From contig NZ_CP139965.1 of the NCBI RefSeq assembly GCF_034424375.1, positions 2,666,001 to 2,730,000 of the forward strand: a DNA stretch of 64,000 nucleotides, in the 5' to 3' direction. Source of the DNA: Paraburkholderia kururiensis (lineage in GTDB: Bacteria > Pseudomonadota > Gammaproteobacteria > Burkholderiales > Burkholderiaceae). Position numbers and translations under genes: made by a program. Numbering within the stretch: position 1 is the first letter of the stretch; the number at the start of each line of letters is the position of its first letter. Below are positions 42,342 through 54,389 of this stretch, piece after piece. Below the pieces are notes generated by a model. The model was not told the origin of the DNA. It saw nothing but the letters and a program-made list of their open reading frames with translations, and did not search any database.

Positions 42342-42375
42342 GAAGGCGGGAGGGATTCGCACCCTGCCCGCCTTC
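42342..42375 (-). terminator. Terminator after the odh operon (lpdA)
   Basis: GAAGGCGGG (42342-42350) and CCCGCCTTC (42367-42375) form a 9-bp stem extended by AGGG/CCCT. On the minus strand it is followed by the T-rich TTTCTTACC. It closes odhA-odhB-lpdA upstream of zapE. Confidence 0.6.
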
Positions 42376-42416
42376 GCAGCCTGCCTCATTCGGCCAGCGT
42401 CATGCGACCGGCGTCA

Positions 42417-43847
42417 TTACATGTTCAGCGCGCGCTTGTCGACGGCGAGCGCCGCTTCGCGCATCACTTCGGAGAGCGACGGGTGCGGATGGCAGATGCG
42501 GCCGATGTCTTCGGACGCCGCCTTGAACTCCATCGCCACGACGGCTTCAGCGATCAGGTCCGACGCGTTGGCCGAGATGATGTGCACGCCGAGCAGCTCG
42601 TCCGTCTTCGCGTCGGCGATCATCTTGACGAAACCATCCGCCTTGTTGATGCCGAGCGCGCGACCGTTGGCAAGGAACGGGAACTGGCCCGTCTTGATCT
42701 CGCGGCCTTCGGCCTTCAGCTGCTGCTCCGTCTTGCCGACCCATGCGATTTCCGGCTCGGTGTAGATCACCCACGGAATGCAGTTGTAGTCGATGTGCGG
42801 CTTCTGGCCGTCGATCACTTCGGCCACCAGCACGCCTTCGTCTTCGGCCTTGTGCGCGAGCATCGGGCCGCGCACCACGTCGCCGATCGCGTACACGTTC
42901 GGCACGGACGTCGCACAGTGCGCGTCCACGTCGATGAAACCGCGCTCGTTCGTCTTGAGGCCGATGGCTTCGAGGCCGAGGTTGTCCGTGTTCGGCACGC
43001 GGCCGATCGAGACGATCAGGCGGTCGGCTTCGAGCGTCTGCGCGTTGCCGTCCTTGTCCGCGTAGGCGATGGTGACGCCCTTTGCAGTCGCCTTCACTTC
43101 GCCGATCTTCACGCCGAGATGGATGTCGAGGCCCTGCTTCTTGAACTGCTTGGCCGCTTCCTTGGCGAGCGCCTGGTCGGCGGCCGCGAGGAACTCGGGC
43201 AGCGCTTCGAGCACGGTCACTTCCGCGCCCAGACGCCGCCACACCGAACCCAGTTCGAGGCCGATCACGCCCGCGCCGATCACAGCGAGCTTCTTCGGCA
43301 CGGCGTCGAACGAGAGCGCGCCTTCGTTGTCGGCCACGATCTTGTTGTCCACCGGCACGTTCGGCAGGTGGCGCGCCTTCGAACCCGTCGCGATGATCAC
43401 GTTCTTCGCCGTGACGACTTCGGTTTCGCCTTCGCCGCTCACTTCGATCTGCACGCCGGCGTCGGTGCGGCCCGTGAACTTGCCGTGACCCTTGAGCCAC
43501 GTGATCTTGTTCTTGCGGAACAGGAACTCGATACCCTTCGTCATCTTTTCGACGATGCCTTCCTTGCGGCTCATCATCTTCGTGACGTCGATCTTGACGT
43601 CCGACACGCTGATGCCGTGGTCGACGAGGTGATGCTGGGCGTTCTCGAACTCTTCCGACGACGCGAGCAGCGCCTTCGACGGAATGCAGCCCACGTTCAG
43701 GCACGTGCCGCCGAGCTTGAGGGCGCCGGCCGGGTTCTTCCACTTTTCGATGCACGCCACCGTCTTGCCGAGCTGGGCGGCACGAATCGCGGCGATATAG
43801 CCGCCGGGACCGGCACCGATCACGACGACGTCAAATTCCTTGGACAT
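42417..43847 (-). CDS. lpdA: Dihydrolipoamide dehydrogenase (E3)
   Basis: This 476-residue FAD flavoprotein re-oxidises dihydrolipoamide of the 2-oxoglutarate dehydrogenase complex with NAD. The N-terminal dinucleotide motif GAGPGGY is at residues 11-17. The redox disulfide Cys49-Cys54 is in GGTCLNVGCIPSKAL, the second Rossmann GAGVIGLELGSV is mid-chain, and the catalytic HPHPSLSE is near the C-terminus. The start has AAGGA 6 bases upstream; an in-frame ATG at 43874 is less likely. Confidence 0.96.
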   Translation of the reverse strand: MSKEFDVVVIGAGPGGYIAAIRAAQLGKTVACIEKWKNPAGALKLGGTCLNVGCIPSKALLASSEEFENAQHHLVDHGISVSDVKIDVTKMMSRKEGIVEKMTKGIEFLFRKNKITWLKGHGKFTGRTDAGVQIEVSGEGETEVVTAKNVIIATGSKARHLPNVPVDNKIVADNEGALSFDAVPKKLAVIGAGVIGLELGSVWRRLGAEVTVLEALPEFLAAADQALAKEAAKQFKKQGLDIHLGVKIGEVKATAKGVTIAYADKDGNAQTLEADRLIVSIGRVPNTDNLGLEAIGLKTNERGFIDVDAHCATSVPNVYAIGDVVRGPMLAHKAEDEGVLVAEVIDGQKPHIDYNCIPWVIYTEPEIAWVGKTEQQLKAEGREIKTGQFPFLANGRALGINKADGFVKMIADAKTDELLGVHIISANASDLIAEAVVAMEFKAASEDIGRICHPHPSLSEVMREAALAVDKRALNM

Positions 43848-43864
43848 AAGAATCCTTTCGATAG

Positions 43865-43954
43865 GAAGCGCCACGCGCGAGGTGCGTCCATCACGTCCGT
43901 GGTCCGGTGCGTCATGGACGCGCCCGCGGCGCCTTGCGGCGCGCCGGGCGCTTC
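43865..43954 (-). repeat. Long-range hairpin in the odhB-lpdA spacer
   Basis: GAAGCGCC (43865-43872) can pair with GGCGCTTC (43947-43954), and a GC-rich GGCGCC-TTGC-GGCGCG hairpin lies inside. The 127-base spacer may direct processing or differential stability of odhB and lpdA messages. Confidence 0.45.
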
Positions 43955-43974
43955 GATGCAGTCAATGCGGGCGA

Positions 43975-45249
<1,275 letters not shown>

Positions 45250-45331
45250 GTGATTTTCCTGAATACGTGTATGTCGTGTACGGCGGACCGGGCAGCCAAT
45301 GTGCGCAATAGACGCAACGCGCGCACACGCG

Positions 45332-45357
45332 CGGGAAAGCGCCTGCGCGCTTTCCCG
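45332..45357 (-). repeat. Intercistronic hairpin between odhA and odhB
   Basis: CGGGAAAGCGC (45332-45342) and GCGCTTTCCCG (45347-45357) form a perfect 11-bp stem with a 4-base loop. There is no T-run in the minus-strand direction, which suggests an RNA stabiliser or processing site rather than a terminator. Confidence 0.55.
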
Positions 45358-45370
45358 GTCCGCTCAATCC

Positions 45371-48226
45371 TTATTTCGCGATCGACGCGCTCTTGAGACG
45401 ACCGAAGGCACCTTCCACGAGCGCCTTCTGCTGCTCGTAGTGCTTCGCGTAGTAGCCGACAGCCGGCGAAGCCGATGCCGGGCGGCCGCTGTACGCGAGC
45501 TTCATGCCTTCCCTCATGCCTTCCTTCAGATGGTGCTCAACGTAGAACCACGGGCCCTGGTTCTGCGGCTCGTCCTGCACCCACACCACTTCGGTCGCGT
45601 TGTCGTACTTCTTGATTTCCGCTTCGAACTGCTTGTGGGCAAACGGATAGAGCTGCTCGATACGAACGATCGCGGCATCACCGGCCTTCGCTTCGCGGCG
45701 ATGCGCGACGAGGTCGTAGTACACGCGGCCCGAGCAGACCACGACGCGCTTGACCTTCTTCGCGTCGATGGAAGCATCGGTTTCGCCGATCACAGGCTGG
45801 AACGAGCCCTTCGCGAGTTCCGACAGGTCCGACACGGCTTCCTTATGGCGCAGCAGCGACTTCGGCGTGAAGACGATGAGCGGCTTGCGGAAGAGGCGGA
45901 TCATCTGGCGGCGCAGCAGGTGGAAGATCTGCGCCGGCGTGGTGGGCTGCACGACCTGCATGTTGTGCTCGGCGCACAGCTGCAGATAGCGCTCGATACG
46001 CGCCGACGAGTGCTCCGGACCCTGGCCTTCGTAGCCGTGCGGCAGCAGCATCGTGAGACCCGACACGCGGCCCCACTTCACTTCGCCCGATGAGATGAAC
46101 TGGTCGATCACGACCTGTGCGCCGTTGGCGAAGTCGCCGAACTGGCCTTCCCATGCCACGAGCGTGTTCGGCTCGGCGGTCGAATAGCCGTACTCGAAGC
46201 CGAGCACCGCTTCTTCGGAGAGCACCGAGTCGATCACCGTGAACTTTGCCTGGCCTTCGGCGATGTTCTGTAGCGGGATATACGTGCCGTCGTTCCAGCG
46301 TTCGCGGTTCTGGTCATGCAGCACGGCGTGGCGGTGCGTGAACGTGCCGCGGCCCGAGTCCTGGCCCGTGAGGCGCACGGCGTAGCCGGAAGCGACGAGC
46401 GATGCGAACGCGAGGTGTTCGCCCATGCCCCAGTCGAGCGCCGCTTCGCCGCGACCCATGGCGCGGCGGTCGTTGATCACGCGCTCGACGAGCGGGTGCA
46501 CCTTGAAGTTCTCGGGAATCGCGGTGATGCGCTCGGCCAGACGCTTGAGTTCGGCGAGCGGCACGGCCGTGTCGGCCGCGTCGGTCCACTTGCGGTTCAG
46601 GAACGGCACCCAGTCCACCGCGTACTTGCTCTTGTAGTTCGAGAGCACGGGATCGACCGTGTGGTGGCCGTCGTCCATCGCCTTGCGGTAGGCCTTCACG
46701 TAAGCGTCCGCGTCTTCGGCGCCGATCACGCCCTGCTGCACGAGCTTCTCGGCGTACAACGCACGGGTGCCCGGGTGCTGCGCGATCTTCTTGTACATCA
46801 GCGGCTGCGTGACGGCCGGCGTGTCCTGCTCGTTGTGGCCCAGCTTGCGGAAGCACACGATGTCGATCACGACATCCTTGTGGAACTGCATGCGGTAGTC
46901 GATGGCGATCTGCGTGGCGAGCACGACCGCTTCCGGGTCGTCGCCGTTCACGTGCAGCACCGGCGCTTCGATCATCTTCACCACGTCCGTGCAATACAGC
47001 GTGGAGCGCGCATCGCGCGGGTCCGACGTCGTGAAGCCGATCTGGTTGTTGATGACGATGTGCAGCGTGCCGTGCGTGCCGTAGCCGCGCGTCTGCGCGA
47101 GGTTCAGCGTTTCCATCACGACGCCCTGGCCCGCGAAGGCCGCGTCGCCGTGGATCTGCACCGGCAGCACCTGGAGGCCGGCGTCGTCGCCGCGGCGGTC
47201 CATGCGGGCCTTGGCCGAGCCTTCCACCACTGGGTTGACGATTTCGAGGTGCGACGGGTTGAACGCGAGCGACAGGTGGACCGGGCCGCCTTCGGTCGCG
47301 ACGTCCGACGAGAAGCCCTTGTGGTACTTCACGTCGCCGGCCGGCAGGTCGTCGACGTGCTTGCCTTCGAATTCGGCGAAGAGGTCAGCCGGCATCTTGC
47401 CGAGCGTGTTCACGAGCACGTTCAGACGGCCGCGGTGGGCCATGCCGATCACGATTTCCTGCACGCCCTTGGCGCCCCCGTGGCGCACCACTTCGTCCAT
47501 CGAGGCGATGAAGCTCTCGCCGCCTTCCAGCGAGAAGCGCTTCTGGCCGACGTACTTGGTGTGCAGATAACGCTCGAGGCCTTCGGCGGCCGTCAGGCGC
47601 TGCAGGATGTGCTTCTTCTTGTCGGCGGTGAAATTCGGCGTAGCGCGGATCGATTCGAGGCGCTCCTGCCACCAGCGCTTCTGCTCGGGGTCGCTGATGT
47701 ACATGAACTCGGCGCCGATCGTGCCGCAGTACGTGTCGCGCAGCCCCTTGACGATCTCGCGCAGCGACGCCTGCTCGAAGCCGAAGTAGAGGTTACTTGC
47801 GCTGTAGGTCTGGTCGAGGTCCGCTTCCGTGAAGTCGTAGAACGCGGGTTCGAGTTCGGGAATGGAGGGACGCTCGCGACGCTTCAGGGGATCGAGATTG
47901 GCCCATTGCGAGCCGAGGAAGCGGTAGGCACTGATAAGGGTCTGGACGTGGACCTGCTTGCGGGCCGTGGCGAGGTTCTCGCCGCCTTCGCGCGGGATGA
48001 AGGCATTGGCCTTCGCGCGCTGCGCAAACGACTCGACGATGGGACCGTGGGCGACGTCGCTTGCCGAAGTGCCGTCCGATGCGGGAACGTTCTGTAGCGC
48101 ATCGAAGTATTCACGCCAGTTCTCGGGCACTGACGCAGGATTATCGAGATATGCTTCGTACAATTCTTCGACGTACGGAGCATTGCCGCCGAACAGATAC
48201 GAGTTCAGCTGGAATTGCTTCATCAT
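45371..48226 (-). CDS. odhA: 2-oxoglutarate dehydrogenase E1 component
   Basis: This 951-residue thiamine-diphosphate-dependent E1 is close to the 933 residues of E. coli SucA. The N-terminal segment SYLFGGNAPYVEELYEAYL is the E2/E3-interaction tail. The core includes GMAHRGRLNVLVNTLGK, the magnesium-binding GDAAFAGQGVVMET, and the transketolase-like C-terminal half with LLPHGYEGQGPEHSSARIER. It decarboxylates 2-oxoglutarate. The ATG at 48226 has AGGTGAG about 8 bases upstream; a GTG at 48238 is in frame but overlaps that site. Confidence 0.97.
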   Translation of the reverse strand: MMKQFQLNSYLFGGNAPYVEELYEAYLDNPASVPENWREYFDALQNVPASDGTSASDVAHGPIVESFAQRAKANAFIPREGGENLATARKQVHVQTLISAYRFLGSQWANLDPLKRRERPSIPELEPAFYDFTEADLDQTYSASNLYFGFEQASLREIVKGLRDTYCGTIGAEFMYISDPEQKRWWQERLESIRATPNFTADKKKHILQRLTAAEGLERYLHTKYVGQKRFSLEGGESFIASMDEVVRHGGAKGVQEIVIGMAHRGRLNVLVNTLGKMPADLFAEFEGKHVDDLPAGDVKYHKGFSSDVATEGGPVHLSLAFNPSHLEIVNPVVEGSAKARMDRRGDDAGLQVLPVQIHGDAAFAGQGVVMETLNLAQTRGYGTHGTLHIVINNQIGFTTSDPRDARSTLYCTDVVKMIEAPVLHVNGDDPEAVVLATQIAIDYRMQFHKDVVIDIVCFRKLGHNEQDTPAVTQPLMYKKIAQHPGTRALYAEKLVQQGVIGAEDADAYVKAYRKAMDDGHHTVDPVLSNYKSKYAVDWVPFLNRKWTDAADTAVPLAELKRLAERITAIPENFKVHPLVERVINDRRAMGRGEAALDWGMGEHLAFASLVASGYAVRLTGQDSGRGTFTHRHAVLHDQNRERWNDGTYIPLQNIAEGQAKFTVIDSVLSEEAVLGFEYGYSTAEPNTLVAWEGQFGDFANGAQVVIDQFISSGEVKWGRVSGLTMLLPHGYEGQGPEHSSARIERYLQLCAEHNMQVVQPTTPAQIFHLLRRQMIRLFRKPLIVFTPKSLLRHKEAVSDLSELAKGSFQPVIGETDASIDAKKVKRVVVCSGRVYYDLVAHRREAKAGDAAIVRIEQLYPFAHKQFEAEIKKYDNATEVVWVQDEPQNQGPWFYVEHHLKEGMREGMKLAYSGRPASASPAVGYYAKHYEQQKALVEGAFGRLKSASIAK

Positions 48227-48438
48227 TTTTACGCTCACCTTTCTTCGAGTTTCTCGAGAAATAGCGGGTTACTCAACCTTCCGCGACACGGCCTGACCGT
48301 TTAGCGGATTGCGCGAATCAAGTCTTGCTTGGAAGGACCTAAAACTGGCATCCGCGGAGCATAGCACAGATCGGATGCGTCCAATAGCCGCGAGATACGC
48401 CGCAAACGCCCGTCGCAGCAGCACTTTTCGGTATTCGC

Positions 48439-48479
48439 AACATTGCTTTGCAGGGCGTGGTGCAATGCAAAGCAATGTT
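48439..48479. promoter_or_regulatory. 14-bp perfect inverted repeat upstream of odhA
   Basis: AACATTGCTTTGCA (48439-48452) and TGCAAAGCAATGTT (48466-48479) flank 13 bases. It stands about 55 bases upstream of the candidate odhA -35, a position for an activator site, or it may form an RNA hairpin of unknown use. Confidence 0.5.
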
Positions 48480-48547
48480 CCTCTACATCCCATCGACATC
48501 TCGTCGACGTCCAACCAAGGGCATCGGCCGGTGTTTTGTGAGCCATG

Positions 48548-48574
48548 AAAAAAGCCGCCCGAAGGCGGCTTTTC
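48548..48574 (-). terminator. Rho-independent terminator of typA
   Basis: On the minus strand AAAGCCGCC, the loop TTCG and GGCGGCTTT form a stable tetraloop hairpin followed by a run of six T. It lies 40 bases after the typA stop codon. Confidence 0.9.
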
Positions 48575-48613
48575 CGTTTGTTTCCAGCGAACCTCTGAAA
48601 GCGACGCGGCGCT

Positions 48614-50440
<1,827 letters not shown>

Positions 50441-50799
50441 AGAAACCTGGGAACAGTTGGAGTGCGCCAGACGATTCCTTGCGGCAATGCCGACTACCGA
50501 CGCCTGCTGCCGCAAAACCAGGACCAGGAAGGCCGCGGAGCGACGGGCGAGGCAAAACCGGCTCGGCGAATCCAAACCGGTACAGAGCGCACTCTTGGGA
50601 ACCCAAAATTCTAGCACGTTCGCGTGAACAAATTGATAAGGGTCATAAAGCCTGCCTCCACATCCGCGCGCAGACGAAAGCCCAGGCCCTGGCCGGGGCA
50701 ATCCGCCGATTCTCTGCCTAAGCCGAGAAAACACTTGCCGCGTCAATTAACGCCCCCTATAATGCCTGCCTGGTCAACCATTGCAGTCGCACGAGAATC
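50441..50799. other. Divergent promoter region of typA and the MarR gene
   Basis: This 359-base region has on the minus side a TAGAAT hexamer (50608-50613), a possible -10 for typA, without a good -35, next to GTTC-GCGT-GAAC (50619-50630). On the plus side the MarR promoter is clear and is listed separately. No gene was found. Confidence 0.5.
50735..50763 (+). promoter_or_regulatory. Sigma-70 promoter of the MarR/efflux genes
   Basis: TTGCCG (50735-50740) and the perfect -10 TATAAT (50758-50763) are separated by 17 bases. Transcription would start near 50770, about 30 bases before the regulator ATG. Confidence 0.75.
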
Positions 50800-51312
50800 A
50801 TGGCCGATCCTACCCCCGCCACACAGCCGCCGCAGGCCGCCGCCGCTTCATCGGACCTGCTCAATTACCAGTTCGGCGAGAGCGTCGGCTACCTGCTGGC
50901 ACGGGTGAAATCGAGCATGTCGAACCTCGTCAATCAGCGCACCATGGCGGAACTGGGCATCACGAGCCAGCAGGCCAGCGTGCTCTTCATGGTGGCAAGC
51001 GGCAAGTGCGTGCTCGCGGCCGAACTCGCACGCGAGTACGGCATCGACGCAAGCGCCGTGACGCGGCTGGTGGACCGGTTGGAGAAGCGCGGACTGCTGG
51101 AGCGTGTGCGCAGTTCCGAAGACCGGCGCGCCGTGCGGCTCGCGCTCACGCCGGAAGGTCTCGCGCTCGCGCGCCGCATGCCGGCCATCTTTTCGGGTGT
51201 GCTCGACCGGCTCACCGCCGGCCTGTCGCCCGAGGAGATCGGTTTTCTGAAGAGCATGCTGCGGCGCATTCTCGGCAACGCCTGTAGTTGCGACGCCGCC
51301 GACAATGCGTGA
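50800..51312 (+). CDS. MarR family transcriptional regulator
   Basis: This 170-residue winged-helix repressor has the DNA-binding core ITSQQASVLFMVASGKCVLA, ELAREYGIDASAVTRLVDRL and the wing ERVRSSEDRRAVRLALTPEG (about residues 50-120). The arrangement in front of an OM factor, an EmrA-like adaptor and an EmrB-like pump matches EmrR-type control of multidrug efflux, in which ligand binding relieves repression. Two Cys near the C-terminus (NACSCDAA) could sense oxidants; that is speculation. Confidence 0.93.
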   Translation: MADPTPATQPPQAAAASSDLLNYQFGESVGYLLARVKSSMSNLVNQRTMAELGITSQQASVLFMVASGKCVLAAELAREYGIDASAVTRLVDRLEKRGLLERVRSSEDRRAVRLALTPEGLALARRMPAIFSGVLDRLTAGLSPEEIGFLKSMLRRILGNACSCDAADNA

Positions 51313-51410
51313 CCTGGCAAGCAGTTGAAGAAGAACAGCTGATCAAATTAGCTGCACCGTCCAGCATTACGGACACACACACCGACACCTTTCAGGCAAC
51401 GAGACGCGCA

Positions 51411-53021
51411 ATGAAACCCTCATCCCTGTCTGCGCCCGCGCCGTCGTACCGGCGTATCGCCCTTGCCGCAGCAGCCGCGGCGACGGCGCTCGCCTTCTCC
51501 GGCTGCGCGAACTACTTCGGCATCAAGAGCGACAAGGCGATCGCCGAATCCACGCAGTACGAGTCCTCGCAGAGCATTCCCGCCCAGGGCGGGCAATGGC
51601 CCACGCTCGACTGGGCAAAGCAGTTCGGCGACCCGCAACTGTCCGCGCTGATCGACGAAGCGCTGGCGGGCAACCCCACCATCGCCCAGGCGCAGGCACG
51701 GCTCGCGAAGGCGCAGTCGTACATCGAAAGCTCGAAGTCGAATCTGTATCCCAAGGTGGAAGGCAGCTATTCGTGGACGCGCGAGCTGCTTTCCAGCAAC
51801 GGGCTCTACCCGCCTCCGTACGGCGGCAACTGGTATAGCGAGAACAACGTGCTCGCCAGCGCCTCGTGGGAACTCGACGTCTGGGGCAAGAACCGCCAGC
51901 GGCTCGGTCAGGCCGTCTCGCAGGAAAAGGCGGCCGAGGCCGACATGCAGCAGGCGCGCGTCACGCTCGCCTCGTCCGTGGCGCGGACGTACAACCAGCT
52001 CGCCCAGCTTTATGCGCTGCGCGACATCGCGGCGCGCGAAATCGACAACCGCCGCACCATCGGGACGATCACGAACCAGCGTGTGACGGCCGGGCTCGAC
52101 ACCAACGTGGAGCGCGAGACGGCGAACGGCAACATCGCGACGAGCCAGGCCAACCTGAGCGACCTCGACGGCCAGATCCAGACCGTGCGCTACCAGTTGG
52201 GCGCCCTGCTCGGCAAGGGGCCGGACCGCGGCCTGCAGATCGCGCAGCCCACGCTCAATCCGCTCGCCAACGTCGCACTGCCCGACAACCTGCCCGCCGA
52301 CCTGCTCGCGCGCCGGCCCGACATCGTCGCCGCGCGCTGGCAAGTGGAAGCCGCGACCCACGACGTGAAGGAAGCGAAGGCCGAGTTCTTCCCGGACATC
52401 AACCTGGCCGCCGGCTTCGGCTTCGACGCGTTCGGCTGGGGCCGCTTTCTGCGCGCCTCGAGCCGGCAGATTCAGGCCGGGCCGGCGATCCACCTGCCGA
52501 TCTTCGATGCGGGCGCCCTGCGTGCCCAGCTGAAAGGCCGCTACGCCGACTTCGATCTGGACGTCGCCAACTACGACCAGACGCTCATCAACGCGCTCAA
52601 CGACGTCGCCACGCAGGTCGCGTCGATCCGCTCGGCCGACCGGCAACTCATCGACGCGCAGCACGCGCTGGATGCCTCGACGAAGGCCTGGCAGCTCGCC
52701 GTGGTGCGCTATCGCGCCGGGCTGTCGCCGCAGTTGCAGGTGCTGAGCGCCGACCAGAACCGCCTCGCCGCGGAGCAGACCCTGACGAACCTCAACATGC
52801 GCCGCCGCGACATGCAGATCGCGCTCATCACGGCGCTGGGCGGCGGCTTCGATGCGAAGGACGCCGGGCTCGTGCCTCCCGTCGCCGTGAACGCGAACGG
52901 CGCGCCCTGGAGCCGCGAGCCGGCGCCGCCGGCCACGCAGTCTGGGGCGAACCCGCCGGGCGCAGCAGCAACGCCCACGACAACATCGGCAGCAAGCACG
53001 ACCGCAACCGCGTCGAATTAA
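51411..53021 (+). CDS. Efflux outer-membrane factor, NodT/OprM family lipoprotein
   Basis: This 536-residue TolC-like lipoprotein has a signal peptide with lipobox FSGC (Cys32). Two OEP repeats follow, including ALAGNPTIAQAQARLAKAQ, a WELDVWGKNRQR motif, LLARRPDIVAARWQVEAA and GPAIHLPIFDAG. It forms the trimeric outer-membrane tunnel for the pump encoded by the next two genes. The Ala/Pro/Thr-rich tail of about 50 residues is probably disordered. The ribosome site before 51411 is weak. Confidence 0.92.
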   Translation: MKPSSLSAPAPSYRRIALAAAAAATALAFSGCANYFGIKSDKAIAESTQYESSQSIPAQGGQWPTLDWAKQFGDPQLSALIDEALAGNPTIAQAQARLAKAQSYIESSKSNLYPKVEGSYSWTRELLSSNGLYPPPYGGNWYSENNVLASASWELDVWGKNRQRLGQAVSQEKAAEADMQQARVTLASSVARTYNQLAQLYALRDIAAREIDNRRTIGTITNQRVTAGLDTNVERETANGNIATSQANLSDLDGQIQTVRYQLGALLGKGPDRGLQIAQPTLNPLANVALPDNLPADLLARRPDIVAARWQVEAATHDVKEAKAEFFPDINLAAGFGFDAFGWGRFLRASSRQIQAGPAIHLPIFDAGALRAQLKGRYADFDLDVANYDQTLINALNDVATQVASIRSADRQLIDAQHALDASTKAWQLAVVRYRAGLSPQLQVLSADQNRLAAEQTLTNLNMRRRDMQIALITALGGGFDAKDAGLVPPVAVNANGAPWSREPAPPATQSGANPPGAAATPTTTSAASTTATASN

Positions 53022-53078
53022 AGAACAGCCTCAAAGAACAATCGAACGAACAGCACGAAAGCACTGGAGAGCCCTGTC

Positions 53079-54314
53079 ATGAGCACCCCGCAACAACCGG
53101 CGGCCAACCCGCAGCCCGCCAATGCCAACGGCAAACGCAAGCGCCTGATGGCGCTGCTCGTCGTCGTGATCCTGATCGCGGCAGTTGCCTACGGTCTTTA
53201 CTACTTCCTCGATGCACGCTTTCACGAAAGCACCGACGACGCCTACGTGAACGGCAACGTCGTGCAGATCACGCCGCAGGTGACCGGCACGGTCGTCGCC
53301 GTGAAGGCCGACGACACGCAGACTGTGAAGGCCGGCGACCCGCTCGTCGTCCTCGACCCGGCCGACGCCCGCGTGGCGCTCGAGCAGGCCGAAGCGAACC
53401 TCGCGCAGACGGTGCGCCAGGTGCGCGGCCTCTTCGCCGACGACAGCCAATACGAAGCCCAGGTGGCCCAGCGCGAATCGGACCTGAAGCGCGCCCAGGA
53501 CGACCTGCACCGCCGCATGCAGGTGGCGCAGACGGGCGCCGTGTCGCAGGAAGAAATCTCGCACGCACGCGATGCCGTCGCGAGCGCCCAGGCCGCGCTG
53601 AACGCCGCCGAGCAGCAGCTCGCCGCGAACCGCGCGCTCACTGCGAACACCACGATCTCGACGCATCCGAACGTAATGGCCGCCGCCGCGAAGGTCCGCG
53701 ACGCGTATCTCGCCAACGCGCGCAACGTGCTGCCCGCGCCGGTGGACGGCTACGTCGCGAAGCGTTCGGTGCAGGTGGGCCAGCGCGTGTCGCCGGGTAC
53801 GCCGCTGATGTCCGTGGTGCCGCTGAACGCAGTGTGGGTCGATGCGAACTTCAAGGAAGTCCAGCTGAACCACATGCGCATCGGCCAGCCGGTAGAAATG
53901 ACGGCCGACGTCTACGGTTCGTCGGTGGTGTATCACGGCAAGGTGGTGGGCTTCTCGGCCGGCACCGGCTCGGCCTTCTCGCTGCTGCCGGCGCAGAACG
54001 CCACGGGCAACTGGATCAAGGTGGTGCAGCGCCTGCCGGTGCGCGTGGAAATCGATCCGGCCGACCTCGCGAAGCATCCGCTGCGTATCGGTCTTTCGAT
54101 GCAGGTGGACGTGACCGTCAAGGACGAAAGCGGCGGCCAGCTCGGCAACGCGCAGAACACGGTCTACCAGACCAACGTGTTCGACCACTACGGCGCGGAC
54201 GCCGACGCGGAAATCGCGCGCATCATCGCTGAAAACGCAGGCCCGAACGCGACCAGCAAGACGGCCGGCACGGCGCAAAAGGCGATGGCCTCGCGCGCCG
54301 TGAAGATGATGTAA
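53079..54314 (+). CDS. EmrA-type membrane fusion protein
   Basis: This 411-residue HlyD/EmrA adaptor has one N-terminal membrane helix (about residues 22-42: LMALLVVVILIAAVAYGLYYF). The beta-barrel/lipoyl segment begins STDDAYVNGNVVQITPQVTG, a coiled-coil hairpin lies at about 95-185, and the second lipoyl half is LPAPVDGYVAKRSVQVGQRV. It bridges the inner-membrane pump and the outer-membrane factor. GGAGAG precedes the ATG. Confidence 0.94.
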   Translation: MSTPQQPAANPQPANANGKRKRLMALLVVVILIAAVAYGLYYFLDARFHESTDDAYVNGNVVQITPQVTGTVVAVKADDTQTVKAGDPLVVLDPADARVALEQAEANLAQTVRQVRGLFADDSQYEAQVAQRESDLKRAQDDLHRRMQVAQTGAVSQEEISHARDAVASAQAALNAAEQQLAANRALTANTTISTHPNVMAAAAKVRDAYLANARNVLPAPVDGYVAKRSVQVGQRVSPGTPLMSVVPLNAVWVDANFKEVQLNHMRIGQPVEMTADVYGSSVVYHGKVVGFSAGTGSAFSLLPAQNATGNWIKVVQRLPVRVEIDPADLAKHPLRIGLSMQVDVTVKDESGGQLGNAQNTVYQTNVFDHYGADADAEIARIIAENAGPNATSKTAGTAQKAMASRAVKMM

Positions 54315-54358
54315 GGGCAAGCCGCCCGCACGGCAACTTCTTACCCGAATACATCGGA

Positions 54359-54380
54359 AAGGGGCGCGCAAGCGCCCCTT
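54359..54380 (+). promoter_or_regulatory. Intercistronic hairpin abutting the pump gene start
   Basis: AAGGGGCGC (54359-54367) and GCGCCCCTT (54372-54380) form a perfect 9-bp stem with the loop GCAA. It ends 9 bases before the EmrB-type ATG, and no Shine-Dalgarno is visible between them. The hairpin may limit pump translation or stabilise the upstream message. Confidence 0.55.
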
Positions 54381-54389
54381 CATGCTCTC

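Larger units (their letters stand above)
48227..48613. other. odhA promoter region and typA terminator
   Basis: The region is AT-richer than the genes around it. It holds the typA terminator (48548-48574) and a 14-bp perfect inverted repeat at 48439-48479. A possible minus-strand promoter is TTGGAC (48379-48384) and TATGCT (48358-48363) with a short 15-base spacer. No small gene with a ribosome site was found. Confidence 0.5.

Noticed and set aside
50619..50630. GTTC-N4-GAAC as a LexA box near the typA promoter
   Set aside because: Beta-proteobacterial LexA sites are of the CTGT-N8-ACAG type, and the orientation differs from the Bacillus-type GAAC-N4-GTTC.
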